The notes beneath the pieces were generated by a model. That model had not been told where the DNA came from. It did no database searches and saw nothing but the letters and a program-made list of their open reading frames with translations. A stretch of DNA of 64,000 nt from positions 682,001 to 746,000 of the forward strand of contig NZ_JAKUVC010000002.1 of the NCBI RefSeq assembly GCF_026781265.1. Direction: 5' to 3'. Both the position numbers and the translations under genes were made by a program. Below, piece after piece: positions 43,918 through 54,160 of this stretch (position 1 is the stretch's first letter; the number at the start of each line of letters is the position of its first letter). Origin of the DNA: Streptococcus sanguinis. GTDB lineage: Bacteria > Bacillota > Bacilli > Lactobacillales > Streptococcaceae.

Positions 43918-45042
43918 TTATCTCCTTCCGATGGGAAGATACTCCAAACCTTGAGCACCAATATAGTTAGAACGCGGCCGAATCAGCTTATTGTTCTTGC
44001 GCTGTTCCTGAATATGGGCAATCCAGCCAGCCACCCGACTCATGGCAAAAATCAGGGTGTAAATACTGCTGTCAATGCCCAACACATGGTAAACTGTAGC
44101 CGAATAAAAATCGACATTTGGTATCAGGTGCTTGGTATGCTTCATATAGGCTTCAATTTCCACTGAAAGCTGATACCAAACCTCATCCTTGGTCCCCTGT
44201 GTCAAGTCCTTGGCCATTTGACGCAGGTATTTTTCACGCGGATCTTGGGTCTTGTAAACCCGGTGACCAAAGCCCATAATTTTCTCGTGAGAGGCCAGCT
44301 TGCGGTCTAGGTAGGCTTGGCAATTTCCTTCTGCTCTAATCTCTTTCAGCATATCAAAGACACATTCATTAGCACCTCCATGAAGGGAACCCTTGAGCGC
44401 TCCAACAGCTGCTGTCACGCAGGAATAAATATCGGTCAAAGTTGAGGCGCAGACACGAGCCGCAAAGGTTGAAGCATTGAGTTCATGATCGGCATGGAGC
44501 ACCAAGGCACAGTTAAAGGCTTTGACTTCAAGCTCACTAGCCTCTTGTCCTTTGAGCATATAGAGGAAATTAGCCGCAAAGCCCAAATCCTCCCGCGGCT
44601 TTACCGGAGTCTGACCTGACCTCAGTCTGGCAAAAGCCGCAATAATAGTCGGCATCTTTGCCATAAGCTGAATGCTCTGCTCATAGGTCGCTTCTAGAGA
44701 AGTTTCCTCAGCATGGACATTATAAACCCCCAAAAGACTGACCGTTGAGCGCAAGACGCTCATGGGATGAAGGTGCTTGCGGGACTGGATGAGAATACAC
44801 TGCTCCACTGCATCGCTAATGGCATAATTAGCTCGCAGATCTTCTTCAAAATGCTTGAGCTCAATCTGAGTCGGCAAATGCAAATGCCACAGCAGATAAA
44901 TCACCTCTTCAAAACTTGCATGGTGCTCTACTAATTCAGAAATATTGTATCCTGCATAAGACAAAGAATCATCCACAATCTGGCTAATTCTGGTATCACA
45001 GGCAATGGTATCTTTCAAACCATCTGTCTGACTCATACTCAT
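43918..45042 (-). CDS. gltA: Citrate synthase
   Basis: Condenses acetyl-CoA and oxaloacetate. The 374-aa protein has catalytic His regions [12 protein letters not shown] and [16 protein letters not shown], and the catalytic aspartate in [13 protein letters not shown]. Its first ATG overlaps the acn stop (ATGA); the second ATG, two codons on, has better spacing from GGAGG and may be the true start. Middle gene of acn-gltA-icd. Confidence 0.96.
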   Translation of the reverse strand: MSMSQTDGLKDTIACDTRISQIVDDSLSYAGYNISELVEHHASFEEVIYLLWHLHLPTQIELKHFEEDLRANYAISDAVEQCILIQSRKHLHPMSVLRSTVSLLGVYNVHAEETSLEATYEQSIQLMAKMPTIIAAFARLRSGQTPVKPREDLGFAANFLYMLKGQEASELEVKAFNCALVLHADHELNASTFAARVCASTLTDIYSCVTAAVGALKGSLHGGANECVFDMLKEIRAEGNCQAYLDRKLASHEKIMGFGHRVYKTQDPREKYLRQMAKDLTQGTKDEVWYQLSVEIEAYMKHTKHLIPNVDFYSATVYHVLGIDSSIYTLIFAMSRVAGWIAHIQEQRKNNKLIRPRSNYIGAQGLEYLPIGRR

Positions 45043-47702
45043 ACCTCCTCTAATTTCTTTCTAACGACCATGGGCAAAATTCCCCCATTTTCATAATAAC
45101 GGATATCCGCCTCTGCATCAAAACGCAGCCGAGCCTGAAAAGCTATTTCTTCAGCGCCCTTCCGAGCTACCACGTCAACTAGCTGACCAACTTGCGGGTT
45201 CTGTGACAGATTAATGTCGAAAATCTCCTTGCCTGTTAAGCCCAGACTATCTGCATTTTCGCCCTCTAGATACTGCAGAGGAAGAATACCCATCATGACC
45301 AGATTTGACCGGTGGATGCGCTCAAAACTCTCTGCCAGCAACACCTTGACACCCAAAAGATTAGCCCCCTTAGCTGCCCAATCACGGCTAGACCCCATAC
45401 CGTAGTCTTTACCAGCTAAGACAATGGTGCCAATTTGCTCCTCTTTGTAACGCATGGCCGCCTCATAAATGGATAGCAACTCTCCTTTATAATCTGTGTA
45501 ACCACCAATTTTCCCATTCGCCAATTCATTTTTAATCCGAATATTGGCAAAAGTCCCCCGCATCATGACCTCATGATTGCCCCGACGACTGCCATAAGAA
45601 TTAAACTCTTGGTAATCCACTCCGTGCTCCATTAAATAGGAAGCCGCTGGGCTGTTTCTGGCAATATTTCCTGCTGGGGAGATATGGTCTGTCGTCACCG
45701 TATCCCCAAATTTTGCCAACACAGCAAGATTTTTCAGTGGCTGAATGGCTAAATCATCAGCTAAGCCATCAAAGTAAGGTGGATTTTGAATATAGGTCGA
45801 AGCCTGATTCCACTGATAATTTTGAGAAGAGGCTGTCGGAATCTGATTCCATTTTTCATTGTCATCAAACACATGGGCATATTCTTTTTCAAAAAGCTGG
45901 CGTGTCACATATTTTTGAACATAATCTGCGACCAAGTCGTGCTCTGGCATCAAATCCATCAAATAAACAGGCTGCCCCTTTTGATCATAACCTAGTGGCT
46001 CGCTGGTCAGATCAATATTGGTATTTCCAGCCAGAGCATAGGCAACTACCAAGGGCGGACTAGCTAGGAAATTGGCCTTGACCAGTGGATTGATCCGCCC
46101 TTCAAAATTCCGATTGCCTGAAAGAACAGCACTAGCCAGCAAGTCAGTATCTGTAATCACCTGAGCCACTTCTGGTCGGAGATCGCCTGAATTTCCGATA
46201 CAAGTGGTGCAGCCATAGCCGACAAGATTGAAACCAAGCTGATCCAGATAGGTCTGAAGACCACTCTTCTTGAGATATCCTGTGACCACCTTGCTGCCCG
46301 GAGCTAAAGAAGTCTTGACAGTCTTTGAAACCCGTAAGCCTTTTTCTACTGCTTTCTTGGCTAAAAGTCCTGCCGCCATCAGGACATAGGGATTAGATGT
46401 ATTGGTACAGCTAGTAATAGCAGCGATAGCCACATGGCCGGTCTTAATCGTCTCCTCATGATCAGAAAACTGAACCACTGCTGACTTTTCCAACTCGCTC
46501 TCATCTAATCCAAAGCCTCGAACCCCTGCTTCCCTGACTATACTAGCTTGAAACTCCTCTTTAGCAGCTGTTAATTCAATCAAATCTTGGGGACGCTTGG
46601 GGCCTGAGATACTCGGCACAATGCTGGACAAATCAATTTCGACTACCTTGGTATAAATCGGCTCAACCCTTTCATTATAGAAGAGGTAATTTTTTTGAGC
46701 ATAGAGACGGGTCAGCTCGATATGATCTTCTGAGCGATTGGTCAGACGCATGTAATTGAGCGTTTCCTCATCTATCGGAAAATAACCACAGGTAGCTCCG
46801 TATTCCGGAGCCATATTGGCCACTGTTGCCCGGTCAGCCAGACTTAGATTAGACAAACCAGGCCCAAAGAACTCGACAAATTTGCCAACAACATTTTCCT
46901 GCCGCAAGATTTGCGTGACCTTTAGAGCCAAATCTGTCGCTGTTGCAATCTTAGGCAGCTTGCCCAAGAGACGAACACCAATCACCTCAGGAACAGGGAA
47001 ATATGAAGCCTCACCTAGCATGGCAGCCTCAGCCTCAATCCCACCGACTCCCCAGCCCAGAACACCGATACCATTAATCATGGTCGTATGACTGTCCGTT
47101 CCAAACATGCTGTCCGGATAGAGTTGACCATCCTTTTCAATGATGACATCACTGAGAAATTCGATATTGACCTGATGGATAATTCCTGTAGCAGGAGGAA
47201 CTGCCCGATAATTATCAAAAGATTTTTCTGCCCATTTGAGAAATTCGTAGCGCTCATTGTTGCGGACAAATTCCTGGGTCATATTGGCCTCTAGAGCAGT
47301 ATCACAGCCATAAAAGTCCACCTGAACACTGTGGTCAATAACTAAATCAACCGGAATCTCTGGATTGATCTGATTGGCCTGACCTCCCTGTCCAACAATC
47401 GCATCGCGCATACTAGCCAAATCTACTACAACAGGAACACCCGTAAAATCCTGGAGAATAACTCGACTAGGCTTAAAAGGAACTTCTCCGCTTGGTGATT
47501 TAGCTTGATAATGCATCAAAGAAGCAATGTTATCTTTTGTTACGTCAACACCATCTTCCTTACGGAGAACACTTTCTAATAATATGCGTATAGAATAAGG
47601 AAGCCCTTCTATATCCCCTCCTAGTAGAGCTGAGGCTTTTCCAAGGTCAGTATATTGGTATACATTGCCTTTGTAATTTAAATCGCTTAGGTAATCTGCC
47701 AT
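45039..47702 (-). CDS. acnA: Aconitate hydratase
   Basis: Iron-sulfur enzyme interconverting citrate and isocitrate. The 887-aa protein has the substrate segment [24 protein letters not shown], the cluster cysteines in [11 protein letters not shown] and [10 protein letters not shown], and the C-terminal swivel domain with [16 protein letters not shown] and [11 protein letters not shown]. The start is the ATG of MADYLSD after GAGGGG. First gene of the operon; the gap upstream is AT-rich with a TTGCAT-17-TATAAT promoter. Confidence 0.97.
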   Translation of the reverse strand: MADYLSDLNYKGNVYQYTDLGKASALLGGDIEGLPYSIRILLESVLRKEDGVDVTKDNIASLMHYQAKSPSGEVPFKPSRVILQDFTGVPVVVDLASMRDAIVGQGGQANQINPEIPVDLVIDHSVQVDFYGCDTALEANMTQEFVRNNERYEFLKWAEKSFDNYRAVPPATGIIHQVNIEFLSDVIIEKDGQLYPDSMFGTDSHTTMINGIGVLGWGVGGIEAEAAMLGEASYFPVPEVIGVRLLGKLPKIATATDLALKVTQILRQENVVGKFVEFFGPGLSNLSLADRATVANMAPEYGATCGYFPIDEETLNYMRLTNRSEDHIELTRLYAQKNYLFYNERVEPIYTKVVEIDLSSIVPSISGPKRPQDLIELTAAKEEFQASIVREAGVRGFGLDESELEKSAVVQFSDHEETIKTGHVAIAAITSCTNTSNPYVLMAAGLLAKKAVEKGLRVSKTVKTSLAPGSKVVTGYLKKSGLQTYLDQLGFNLVGYGCTTCIGNSGDLRPEVAQVITDTDLLASAVLSGNRNFEGRINPLVKANFLASPPLVVAYALAGNTNIDLTSEPLGYDQKGQPVYLMDLMPEHDLVADYVQKYVTRQLFEKEYAHVFDDNEKWNQIPTASSQNYQWNQASTYIQNPPYFDGLADDLAIQPLKNLAVLAKFGDTVTTDHISPAGNIARNSPAASYLMEHGVDYQEFNSYGSRRGNHEVMMRGTFANIRIKNELANGKIGGYTDYKGELLSIYEAAMRYKEEQIGTIVLAGKDYGMGSSRDWAAKGANLLGVKVLLAESFERIHRSNLVMMGILPLQYLEGENADSLGLTGKEIFDINLSQNPQVGQLVDVVARKGAEEIAFQARLRFDAEADIRYYENGGILPMVVRKKLEEV

Positions 47703-47736
47703 ATTTCTACCCCTCACTTATTTTAAATTGTTTTAT

Positions 47737-47765
47737 ATTATACTTTATTATGAAATTTTATGCAA
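47737..47765 (-). promoter_or_regulatory. Promoter of acn-gltA-icd
   Basis: The minus strand reads TTGCAT, 17 bases, TATAAT. Just upstream ATAAAAATTATAATTTTTAT (47765-47784) is a perfect 20-base palindrome that may be a regulator site or a chance product of AT-richness. Confidence 0.65.
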
Positions 47766-47860
47766 TAAAAATTATAATTTTTATGTTATATTTTATAACA
47801 CAAAATAACAGTTTTTTAAATACAGACAAACTGTACTAATCATTTTCTTTTCCAAGTACA

Positions 47861-47890
47861 AAAAAACAAGCACCATTCTCGGTGCTTGTT
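47861..47890 (-). terminator. Terminator of corA
   Basis: AACAAGCACC, a six-base loop, GGTGCTTGTT, then a T-run on the minus strand, about 25 bases past the stop. Confidence 0.9.
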
Positions 47891-47913
47891 ATAGGAAAAA
47901 TAATCTCAAATGT

Positions 47914-48822
47914 TCACTTCTTATTGGCTAACCATTTAAGAAACTTAGTCAGAAGTCCCCAGATAATCAGACTAATGACAACAATATAAATCCAGGCATT
48001 TTTATCATTTGACAAGGGCAGAGGAACATTCATACCAAAGAAACCAGTGATAACTGTAAGTACTGCTAGAAGAACAGAAATAATGGTCAAGACCGTCAAA
48101 TTGTCATTCAGATTGTTGTTCAGAATGTTATTGTAGGAGCCAGAAAGCTGGCTGAGAACTTGAGCAATTAGATCAGTCATCGAAACGAGCTGACGAGCTT
48201 CAATCATGGCATCCTCAAACTGCTCGGTTTCTAATTCATCAAAACGGCGGTAAATGCCATGGCTTTTGATATGTTCCAGGAGCATGTGATTCTGCTTGGC
48301 AGCCGCAACGAGATAGACCATAGATGTTTCCAAGTCGGATAGATCAAAAAGATGCTTTTTGGTAGTTGTCTGACGCAGAAGAGCATTAATCTCATCCTTG
48401 CGCTTGTCCATCCGCTCAACGACTGGATAGTAAGAATTGGAGACCAACTCCAGACTAGCGAAGAGAAACTTATAGACCGATACTGGCTCATGATGCTCAG
48501 TATAGGCTTTCATCATATCCACAACATAAGCATTGTCTTGGTTGCTGATGGTAATGAGCCGCCCCTGCTGCACCACAAAGGTCATGGGAATCGTCTCATA
48601 ATATTCCTTATCTGTCGCTAAATTAAGGACATTGTAGATAAAGACAACTGTTCCATTCTCACGATTGTAGTCCATGTGAGCCCGCTCGTTCTTATCGAGT
48701 GCATACTCGATGGTCTCTTTATCAATTTCATAATCCTGATAAATCCGGGCATTCTTTTTGAAACTATCTGAGTCAATGTTAATCCAGACAGACTGATCTT
48801 TTAGTTTTCTTTCCAGAAACAT
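47914..48822 (-). CDS. corA: CorA-family magnesium transporter
   Basis: A 302-aa channel-like divalent cation transporter. A long cytoplasmic N-terminal domain, then two C-terminal membrane segments, with the pore signature GMN in ITGFFGMNVPLPLS (about residues 268-270). The start follows AAAGGAG. It stands alone on the minus strand. Confidence 0.93.
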   Translation of the reverse strand: MFLERKLKDQSVWINIDSDSFKKNARIYQDYEIDKETIEYALDKNERAHMDYNRENGTVVFIYNVLNLATDKEYYETIPMTFVVQQGRLITISNQDNAYVVDMMKAYTEHHEPVSVYKFLFASLELVSNSYYPVVERMDKRKDEINALLRQTTTKKHLFDLSDLETSMVYLVAAAKQNHMLLEHIKSHGIYRRFDELETEQFEDAMIEARQLVSMTDLIAQVLSQLSGSYNNILNNNLNDNLTVLTIISVLLAVLTVITGFFGMNVPLPLSNDKNAWIYIVVISLIIWGLLTKFLKWLANKK

Positions 48823-49159
48823 GGAGCTCCTTTCTATGAGGTAGAATGATTCTCTAATAAACTAGCACCAAACTTCATAAACTCTTCCTGCAAGTAAATA
48901 TGCAATGTCGAAGCACAAAACCAATCAAATTAACTACTTCGCCTGATGAAATTAGTAAAGTGGCTAGCAAGGGCCCAACAGAACTCGACCTTAGTAACTT
49001 TAGTTTGTTATACAATCATAACAATCCCATTCACTACGACACGGAGTTTGGCAAATCGATTCTATTTGCCAAACGCAGTTAGTAAGGTACTTAGCCATGG
49101 TCCCATAGGACATGGCGTAGATTGCTTAGACTACTATGTAGCCAAGCAATCTTAGTACG
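48823..49159. other. Intergenic region with a row of three hairpins
   Basis: No convincing gene in 337 bases. Three inverted repeats follow one another: TTTGGCAAAT/ATTTGCCAAA (49047-49073), CCATG-TCC/GGACATGG (49095-49115) and AGATTGCTT..CTAC/GTAG..AAGCAATCT (49119-49152). None has a T-run. An imperfect direct repeat of about 28 bases is also present (near 48953 and 49079). It lies just downstream of prfC and may be its 3' UTR or a structured RNA. Confidence 0.6.
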
Positions 49160-50704
49160 TTACATCTTCTCTTCCAGTTTAACATCTGGATATTTGTCCG
49201 CGAACCAGCGCAAGGCAAAGTCGTTTTCAAAGAGGAAGACTGGCTGATCAAAGCGGTCTTTGGCTAGGATATTACGACTAGAAGACATACGCTCGTCCAG
49301 GTCATCCGGTGAAATCCAACGGACAGTCTTCTTGCCCATAGGATTCATGACCACTTCAGCATTGTATTCATTTTCCATGCGGTGTTTGAAGACCTCAAAC
49401 TGGAGCTGACCGACAGCGCCCAGCATGTACTCGCCTGTCTGGTAGTTAGTATAAAGCTGGATGGCTCCCTCTTGCACCAGCTGCTCAATCCCCTTATGGA
49501 AGGATTTTTGCTTCATGACATTCTTAGCCGAAACTTTCATAAAGATCTCTGGAGTAAATGTTGGCAGAGGTTCAAATTCAAACTTATTCTTGCCTACAGT
49601 CAAGGTATCACCGACCTGATAAGTCCCCGTATCATAAACCCCGATAATATCACCAGCTACAGCATTGGTCACATTTTCCCGACTCTCAGCCATAAACTGG
49701 GTAACATTGGATAGCTTGGCAGACTTACCAGTGCGTGGCAGATTGACACTCATACCGCGCTCAAACTCGCCAGAAACAATACGGACAAAGGCGATACGGT
49801 CGCGGTGTCGCGGATCCATATTGGCTTGAATTTTAAAGACAAAGCCTGAAAAGTCTGGGCTGAGGGGCTCGACTACCTCGCCATCTGTCTTCTTTTGGCC
49901 ATGCGGTTCAGGAGCAAACTTAAGGAAGGTTTCCAGGAAAGTCTGGACGCCAAAGTTGGTAAGGGCTGAGCCGAAGAAAACAGGTGTCAGTTTGCCAGCC
50001 AAAATCGCTTCTTCTGAGAATTCATTCCCAGCTTCGCCCAAGAGCTCAATATCTTCCTTAACTTGCTCATAGAAAGGATTGGAAGCAAACAGTTGGTCGC
50101 CTTCTGCCAGAGTCGCAAAGCGCTCTTCGCCCTTATAAAGCTCCAGCCGCTCATTGTAGAGGTCATAAAGACCTTCAAAGCTCTTCCCCATGCCAATCGG
50201 CCAATTAATCGGGTAGCTGGCAATACCCAAAATCTCTTCCAATTCTTCCAACAAGTCCAAGGGCTCGCGACCGTCACGGTCCAGCTTGTTCATAAAAGTG
50301 AAGACTGGAATATTCCGATGCTTGACAACCTCAAAGAGCTTCTTGGTCTGAGCTTCAATACCCTTAGCCGAGTCAATAACCATGACCGCAGCATCCACCG
50401 CCATCAAGGTCCGATAAGTATCTTCTGAGAAGTCCTCGTGCCCTGGCGTATCTAGAATATTGACCCGCTTGCCATCGTAATCAAACTGCATGACAGAGGA
50501 AGTCACTGAAATCCCCCGTTGTTTCTCAATATCCATCCAGTCCGACTTGGCAAAATTACCCGTCTTTTTCCCCTTGACCGTCCCAGCTTCACGAATCTCG
50601 CCCCCGAAGTAGAGCAACTGCTCCGTGATGGTCGTTTTCCCCGCATCCGGGTGGGAGATAATGGCAAAAGTTCGGCGTTTCTTAATTTCTTCTTGTAAAG
50701 TCAT
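49160..50704 (-). CDS. prfC: Peptide chain release factor 3
   Basis: GTPase that recycles RF1/RF2 from the ribosome. The 514-aa protein has the P-loop SHPDAGKTT (residues 18-26), the switch [15 protein letters not shown], domain II and a C-terminal domain with [24 protein letters not shown]-17-TATAAT promoter lies about 90 bases upstream (50796-50824). Confidence 0.97.
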   Translation of the reverse strand: MTLQEEIKKRRTFAIISHPDAGKTTITEQLLYFGGEIREAGTVKGKKTGNFAKSDWMDIEKQRGISVTSSVMQFDYDGKRVNILDTPGHEDFSEDTYRTLMAVDAAVMVIDSAKGIEAQTKKLFEVVKHRNIPVFTFMNKLDRDGREPLDLLEELEEILGIASYPINWPIGMGKSFEGLYDLYNERLELYKGEERFATLAEGDQLFASNPFYEQVKEDIELLGEAGNEFSEEAILAGKLTPVFFGSALTNFGVQTFLETFLKFAPEPHGQKKTDGEVVEPLSPDFSGFVFKIQANMDPRHRDRIAFVRIVSGEFERGMSVNLPRTGKSAKLSNVTQFMAESRENVTNAVAGDIIGVYDTGTYQVGDTLTVGKNKFEFEPLPTFTPEIFMKVSAKNVMKQKSFHKGIEQLVQEGAIQLYTNYQTGEYMLGAVGQLQFEVFKHRMENEYNAEVVMNPMGKKTVRWISPDDLDERMSSSRNILAKDRFDQPVFLFENDFALRWFADKYPDVKLEEKM

Positions 50705-50795
50705 CTTCTTCTCTTTCTTTCATTTAGGATAGTGTGAATCTTAGTATTTATTTTTTTATTTTACATCGGAGTATTTCAATCCTTTCAACCTACCT

Positions 50796-50824
50796 ATTAT
50801 AGCGGATTTAGCGCTTTTTTTCAA
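50796..50824 (-). promoter_or_regulatory. prfC promoter
   Basis: The minus strand reads TTGAAA, a 17-base spacer, TATAAT. Confidence 0.75.
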
Positions 50825-50840
50825 TTATCTAAAGAAGATA

Positions 50841-50864
50841 AAAATCGCCCTTTCGAGCGATTTT
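50841..50864 (-). terminator. Terminator upstream of prfC
   Basis: AAAATCGC and GCGATTTT pair around a short loop. It would end transcripts from the degenerate gene at 50891-51180. Confidence 0.75.
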
Positions 50865-50890
50865 ATTCTCCTATGTCAATGAAATTTCCC

Positions 50891-51180
50891 TTAAAATCTA
50901 ACAACGACACTGTTAAAGAGGAAAATTGTAAAGATGAAGATTAAAATCAGTAAATAGAGCAGGCGTTTTTTCTGATTTCCAGCTCTTCTTTCTCTTCAGC
51001 TATCATGGAAAAAATGGCCTTGTTCCGTTTCAGAAGATAGAGAATTAAGCCTTTTCCCCGTTGTACTCCAGCTGTTAAGAAAGACCAAAATTTGGGGCGT
51101 TTCATTCCGCGAACAAAAGTGTCTAGCTCGACCAGCTTAAAGAGTTGATAGACAAACAGTCCATTTGTCACTAGAAGCAA
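50891..51180 (-). pseudogene. Probable frameshifted remnant of a small membrane protein
   Basis: One frame gives LFVYQLFKLVELDTFVRGMKRP...IAEEKEE and ends soon after; a second frame takes over at about 51000 with RAGNQKKRLLYLLILIFIFTIFLFNSVVVRF, a good membrane segment ending at 50891. The first frame has no proper start (an in-frame TGA lies three codons before a TTG), and a better ATG at 51188-51190 is in another frame. This looks like a gene broken by one or two frameshifts; I do not recognise the original family. A small intact protein cannot be excluded. Confidence 0.45.
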
Positions 51181-51208
51181 AGCAAGTCATGATAAGGCTT
51201 CCTAAGTT

Positions 51209-51242
51209 TAAAAAACTCCTGCCACATTAACTTGACAGGAGC
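51209..51242 (-). terminator. Terminator of the YwaF-like pair
   Basis: CTCCTG-CA and TG-CAGGAG form the stem, followed on the minus strand by a T-run, about 20 bases past the stop at 51260. Confidence 0.8.
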
Positions 51243-51259
51243 TATAAACTTATAATAAA

Positions 51260-51946
51260 TCAATTTCGGACTAGACTTAACTGCTTTTGCCAGCGTTTCT
51301 TAAACAAGATATCAAAGAGAACCAGAGCCAGAGAAAGGATAACTGACACAAGGAGGTACTTTATCCATAGGGGGGCATCAGGGGTAAAAGGCGGACTTTT
51401 TAGCAGACCGTAATTTCCTCCGGTCACTTGATTAACGCCGACTAGGAAAAGATTGAGCCCAAAGGTGTAAGCTACAATCATGTATTTCTTGAGCAGGGTC
51501 TTGTCGTAGTGATTCATCAGATAAATCAAGGAATTAACCAAAAGGGCATAGTGGCCAATTAAGAAAGAAATGCTGGTAATGTGCGGGAAATCATAGGGGT
51601 CAAAGACTGGGTAGCCCAAGGCAAAGACCGCTCCGCTGGCTCCTAAAAGAGCAAAATACTGCTTGCTGCGCCATTTGTCCGGCAAAAAAACCACCGCGAA
51701 CATCGCCAGACGGCAATGATAAAAGGGCAGGCTATTGGTAAAGGGAATTCGAAAACCAAAATACCAGCTATAAAGCATCAGCAGCTGGGCAATCTGAATC
51801 CACTTAAATGCCTTGACAAAACGCGGATTATCATGGTATTTGAGCGAGCTCCAAATAGACAGCAAAACCAGAGCAATCATCACAGCATACCATAAAATCG
51901 AGATAGGCGGTGCCACCGTTTTTGTCGTTGTTAAAAAGTCTTTCAT
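51260..51946 (-). CDS. YwaF/TIGR02206-family membrane protein (copy 2)
   Basis: A 228-aa protein with about seven hydrophobic segments. The family signatures are NSLPFYHCRLAMFAVVF, YPVFDPYDFPHITSISFLIGHYALL and NYGLLKSPPF. The start follows GGAGG. It is 18 bases downstream of a clear paralogue and probably arose by tandem duplication. Function unknown. Confidence 0.8.
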   Translation of the reverse strand: MKDFLTTTKTVAPPISILWYAVMIALVLLSIWSSLKYHDNPRFVKAFKWIQIAQLLMLYSWYFGFRIPFTNSLPFYHCRLAMFAVVFLPDKWRSKQYFALLGASGAVFALGYPVFDPYDFPHITSISFLIGHYALLVNSLIYLMNHYDKTLLKKYMIVAYTFGLNLFLVGVNQVTGGNYGLLKSPPFTPDAPLWIKYLLVSVILSLALVLFDILFKKRWQKQLSLVRN

Positions 51947-51964
51947 AAATCCTCCGTTAGATGA

Positions 51965-52654
51965 TTAGGTTAGGGTGACTGTCTTGGTCTGCTCCACACG
52001 CTTAAAAATTTCAGAAACCAAGCAGACTGCTGCACTTAAGACGATTGAGACAAGCAGATAATTGAGCAAGAGTCCGTGATTGCCAACAAGCGGCGGATCT
52101 GTGAGAAATCCATAAGAACCCTTTGTCAAAATATTTATAACAAGCAAAAAAGCATTCATCAGAAAGGTCGTCCACACCACTCGCTGCCAGCTCATAGAGA
52201 AAGTATGATAATATCTGAAAAGATAAATCAAACAATTTCCCAAGAGCGCTAGATGGCCGATGATAAAGGACAAAATAGTAATATGGGGAAAAGGGTAAGG
52301 ATCGAAAATCGGATAAATAAAGGCTACAATCGAGCCAAAAGTCCCCAAAAGTGCAAAATAAAATTTATACACTGAGCGATTAGGCAGAAACATCAAGGCA
52401 AACATAGCCATTCTGCAATGATAAAAAGGCAGACTCTCAGACAAAGGGGCAGCAGTCAGCATATACCAAGAGTAGAGGCCTATCAGCTGACAAGCTTGCA
52501 TCCCAACAAATAACCGCTGGTAAGGCTTCCGATTGTAGTAGCGATAGGAAAGCCAGCTAATCGCAAAGACCAGCCCCAAAAGAACAAAATACCAAAGTCC
52601 CAGTTGAGGCGGTTCGGTTTTATGAGTCGTAAATAGTTCTTTTAATCCCATCAT
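51965..52654 (-). CDS. YwaF/TIGR02206-family membrane protein (copy 1)
   Basis: A 229-aa paralogue of the next gene, with ESLPFYHCRMAMFALMF, YPIFDPYPFPHITILSFIIGHLALL and SYGFLTDPPLVG. It starts ATG-ATG after AGGAG; the second ATG (52651) is equally possible. Lies between murF and the second copy on the same strand. Confidence 0.8.
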   Translation of the reverse strand: MMGLKELFTTHKTEPPQLGLWYFVLLGLVFAISWLSYRYYNRKPYQRLFVGMQACQLIGLYSWYMLTAAPLSESLPFYHCRMAMFALMFLPNRSVYKFYFALLGTFGSIVAFIYPIFDPYPFPHITILSFIIGHLALLGNCLIYLFRYYHTFSMSWQRVVWTTFLMNAFLLVINILTKGSYGFLTDPPLVGNHGLLLNYLLVSIVLSAAVCLVSEIFKRVEQTKTVTLT

Positions 52655-52714
52655 CTCCTACATCTCCATTCTAGTAGATAAAGTTTATCCAAGGCTGGGG
52701 TTGCCCTTTGTTGC

Positions 52715-54085
52715 TCAGAATTCCCCCTCCAAGTCCTCTACTAGCTTCGCCAGATTCATGGAATTACTGCCTTTGAGAAGGATTTGGTCGGTAGGGGTCA
52801 GACTCTCTCTGACAGCTTTAGTCAGCTGTTCAAACTGATCTTTCTCGTCATTTTTGATAAAGTAATGCACCTTGCCTGGAGGATAGATTTCCTTGGCATA
52901 GTCATAGAGGGCTTCCATATCCTGTCCATAGAGGAAAAGGTCTGTCACAATTTCTGGATTGAGGCTGGTAATCATAGAACCGTGCATGGACTTAGAGTCC
53001 GCTCCCAGCTCTTTCATATCCGCCAGCACCGCTAATTTTCGTCCGCCTAGATTGGCCGGAATGGTCGAGAAAGTCTCAAGAATCAAGCGCATGGCTGTTG
53101 GGTTGGCATTGTAGACATCCGATAAAATATCTGCGCCATTACTAGCTTTCTTCCACTCCGTTCGATTGCGGGTCAGCTCCAGCTCAGAAAAGGCTTGAGC
53201 AATAGCCGTCTCAGATACACCCTCCTGCAGAGCCGCATAGGCTGCAATCATGGCGTTGGTTGCATTGTACTTGCCGGTCACAGGCAGGTCAATCCTTTGC
53301 TCTAAAAAGTTGCAGTCAAAGCTCAAGCTGTCTTTGCGCTCTTCCAGACACGTCAGGAAGATATCCGCATCAGGACCAAAGCGAACCAGTTTGCAGTCTG
53401 CTGGCAGAAATTCGTTGACAATCTTATCCGCCGGAACAATCAAGAAACCATCTTTTCTCAAACCGTCTGCAATCTGCATCTTGCCTTGAGCAATCTCAGC
53501 TCGGCTGCCGAAAAATTCCAGATGGGCTTCTCCCACCAAAGTCACAATACCCGTCTTAGGCTTTGCAAGCTCAGACAAGAGATGGATATCGCCCAAGTGG
53601 TCCTGCCCCATTTCTAAGACCAGTTTCTCAGTATCGTCAGGCATGTGGAGAACGGTGTAAGGAAGACCGATTTCGTTATTGTAATTGCCCTGTGTCTTAT
53701 AGGTTTTGTAGGTCGTTGCCAGTAGCTGAGCTAACATATCCTTGGTCGTTGTTTTGCCGTTGGAACCTGTCACTGCCAGCACATCCACCTGCATCTTTTC
53801 CAGATAGTACTGGGCCAAGCGCTGGAAGGCCGTCAGGACATCATCGACCAAGATATAAGCCCCCTCTGCCACTGGACGCTCAGATAGGGTGGCAGCAGCT
53901 CCCTGAGCAAAGGCTGTTGCGATAAACTCGTGACCGTCACGCGCTCCCTTAAGTGGCACAAAAAGGTCACCTGGCTCAATCAAGCGACTGTCAAACTCAG
54001 CATTTCTAAGCGCGACATTTTCAAACTGAGTCACATCATTTTTCGCAGACAGGACTTCTGCAATTTCATATAAATCTAATTTCAT
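52715..54085 (-). CDS. murF: UDP-N-acetylmuramoyl-tripeptide--D-alanyl-D-alanine ligase
   Basis: Adds D-Ala-D-Ala to the cytoplasmic peptidoglycan precursor. The 456-aa Mur ligase has the ATP loop TGSNGKTT (106-113), YNNEIGLPYTVL, VLEMGQDHLGDI, and the C-terminal domain with LSDVYNANPTAM. It lies downstream of ddl, which makes its D-Ala-D-Ala substrate, in the conserved pbp2b-recR-ddl-murF order. Confidence 0.97.
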   Translation of the reverse strand: MKLDLYEIAEVLSAKNDVTQFENVALRNAEFDSRLIEPGDLFVPLKGARDGHEFIATAFAQGAAATLSERPVAEGAYILVDDVLTAFQRLAQYYLEKMQVDVLAVTGSNGKTTTKDMLAQLLATTYKTYKTQGNYNNEIGLPYTVLHMPDDTEKLVLEMGQDHLGDIHLLSELAKPKTGIVTLVGEAHLEFFGSRAEIAQGKMQIADGLRKDGFLIVPADKIVNEFLPADCKLVRFGPDADIFLTCLEERKDSLSFDCNFLEQRIDLPVTGKYNATNAMIAAYAALQEGVSETAIAQAFSELELTRNRTEWKKASNGADILSDVYNANPTAMRLILETFSTIPANLGGRKLAVLADMKELGADSKSMHGSMITSLNPEIVTDLFLYGQDMEALYDYAKEIYPPGKVHYFIKNDEKDQFEQLTKAVRESLTPTDQILLKGSNSMNLAKLVEDLEGEF

Positions 54086-54160
54086 ACTTCTTCCTCGTTT
54101 TTCGGTTTGCTCGCAAAAAGAAAGGACCGAAAATTTTCAGCCCCTCTATTATATCATATT

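Noticed and set aside
48900..49155. Two plus-strand ORFs of 60 and 69 codons downstream of prfC
   Set aside because: They cover the three hairpins, have no ribosome binding sites or recognisable domains, and overlap each other in two frames.
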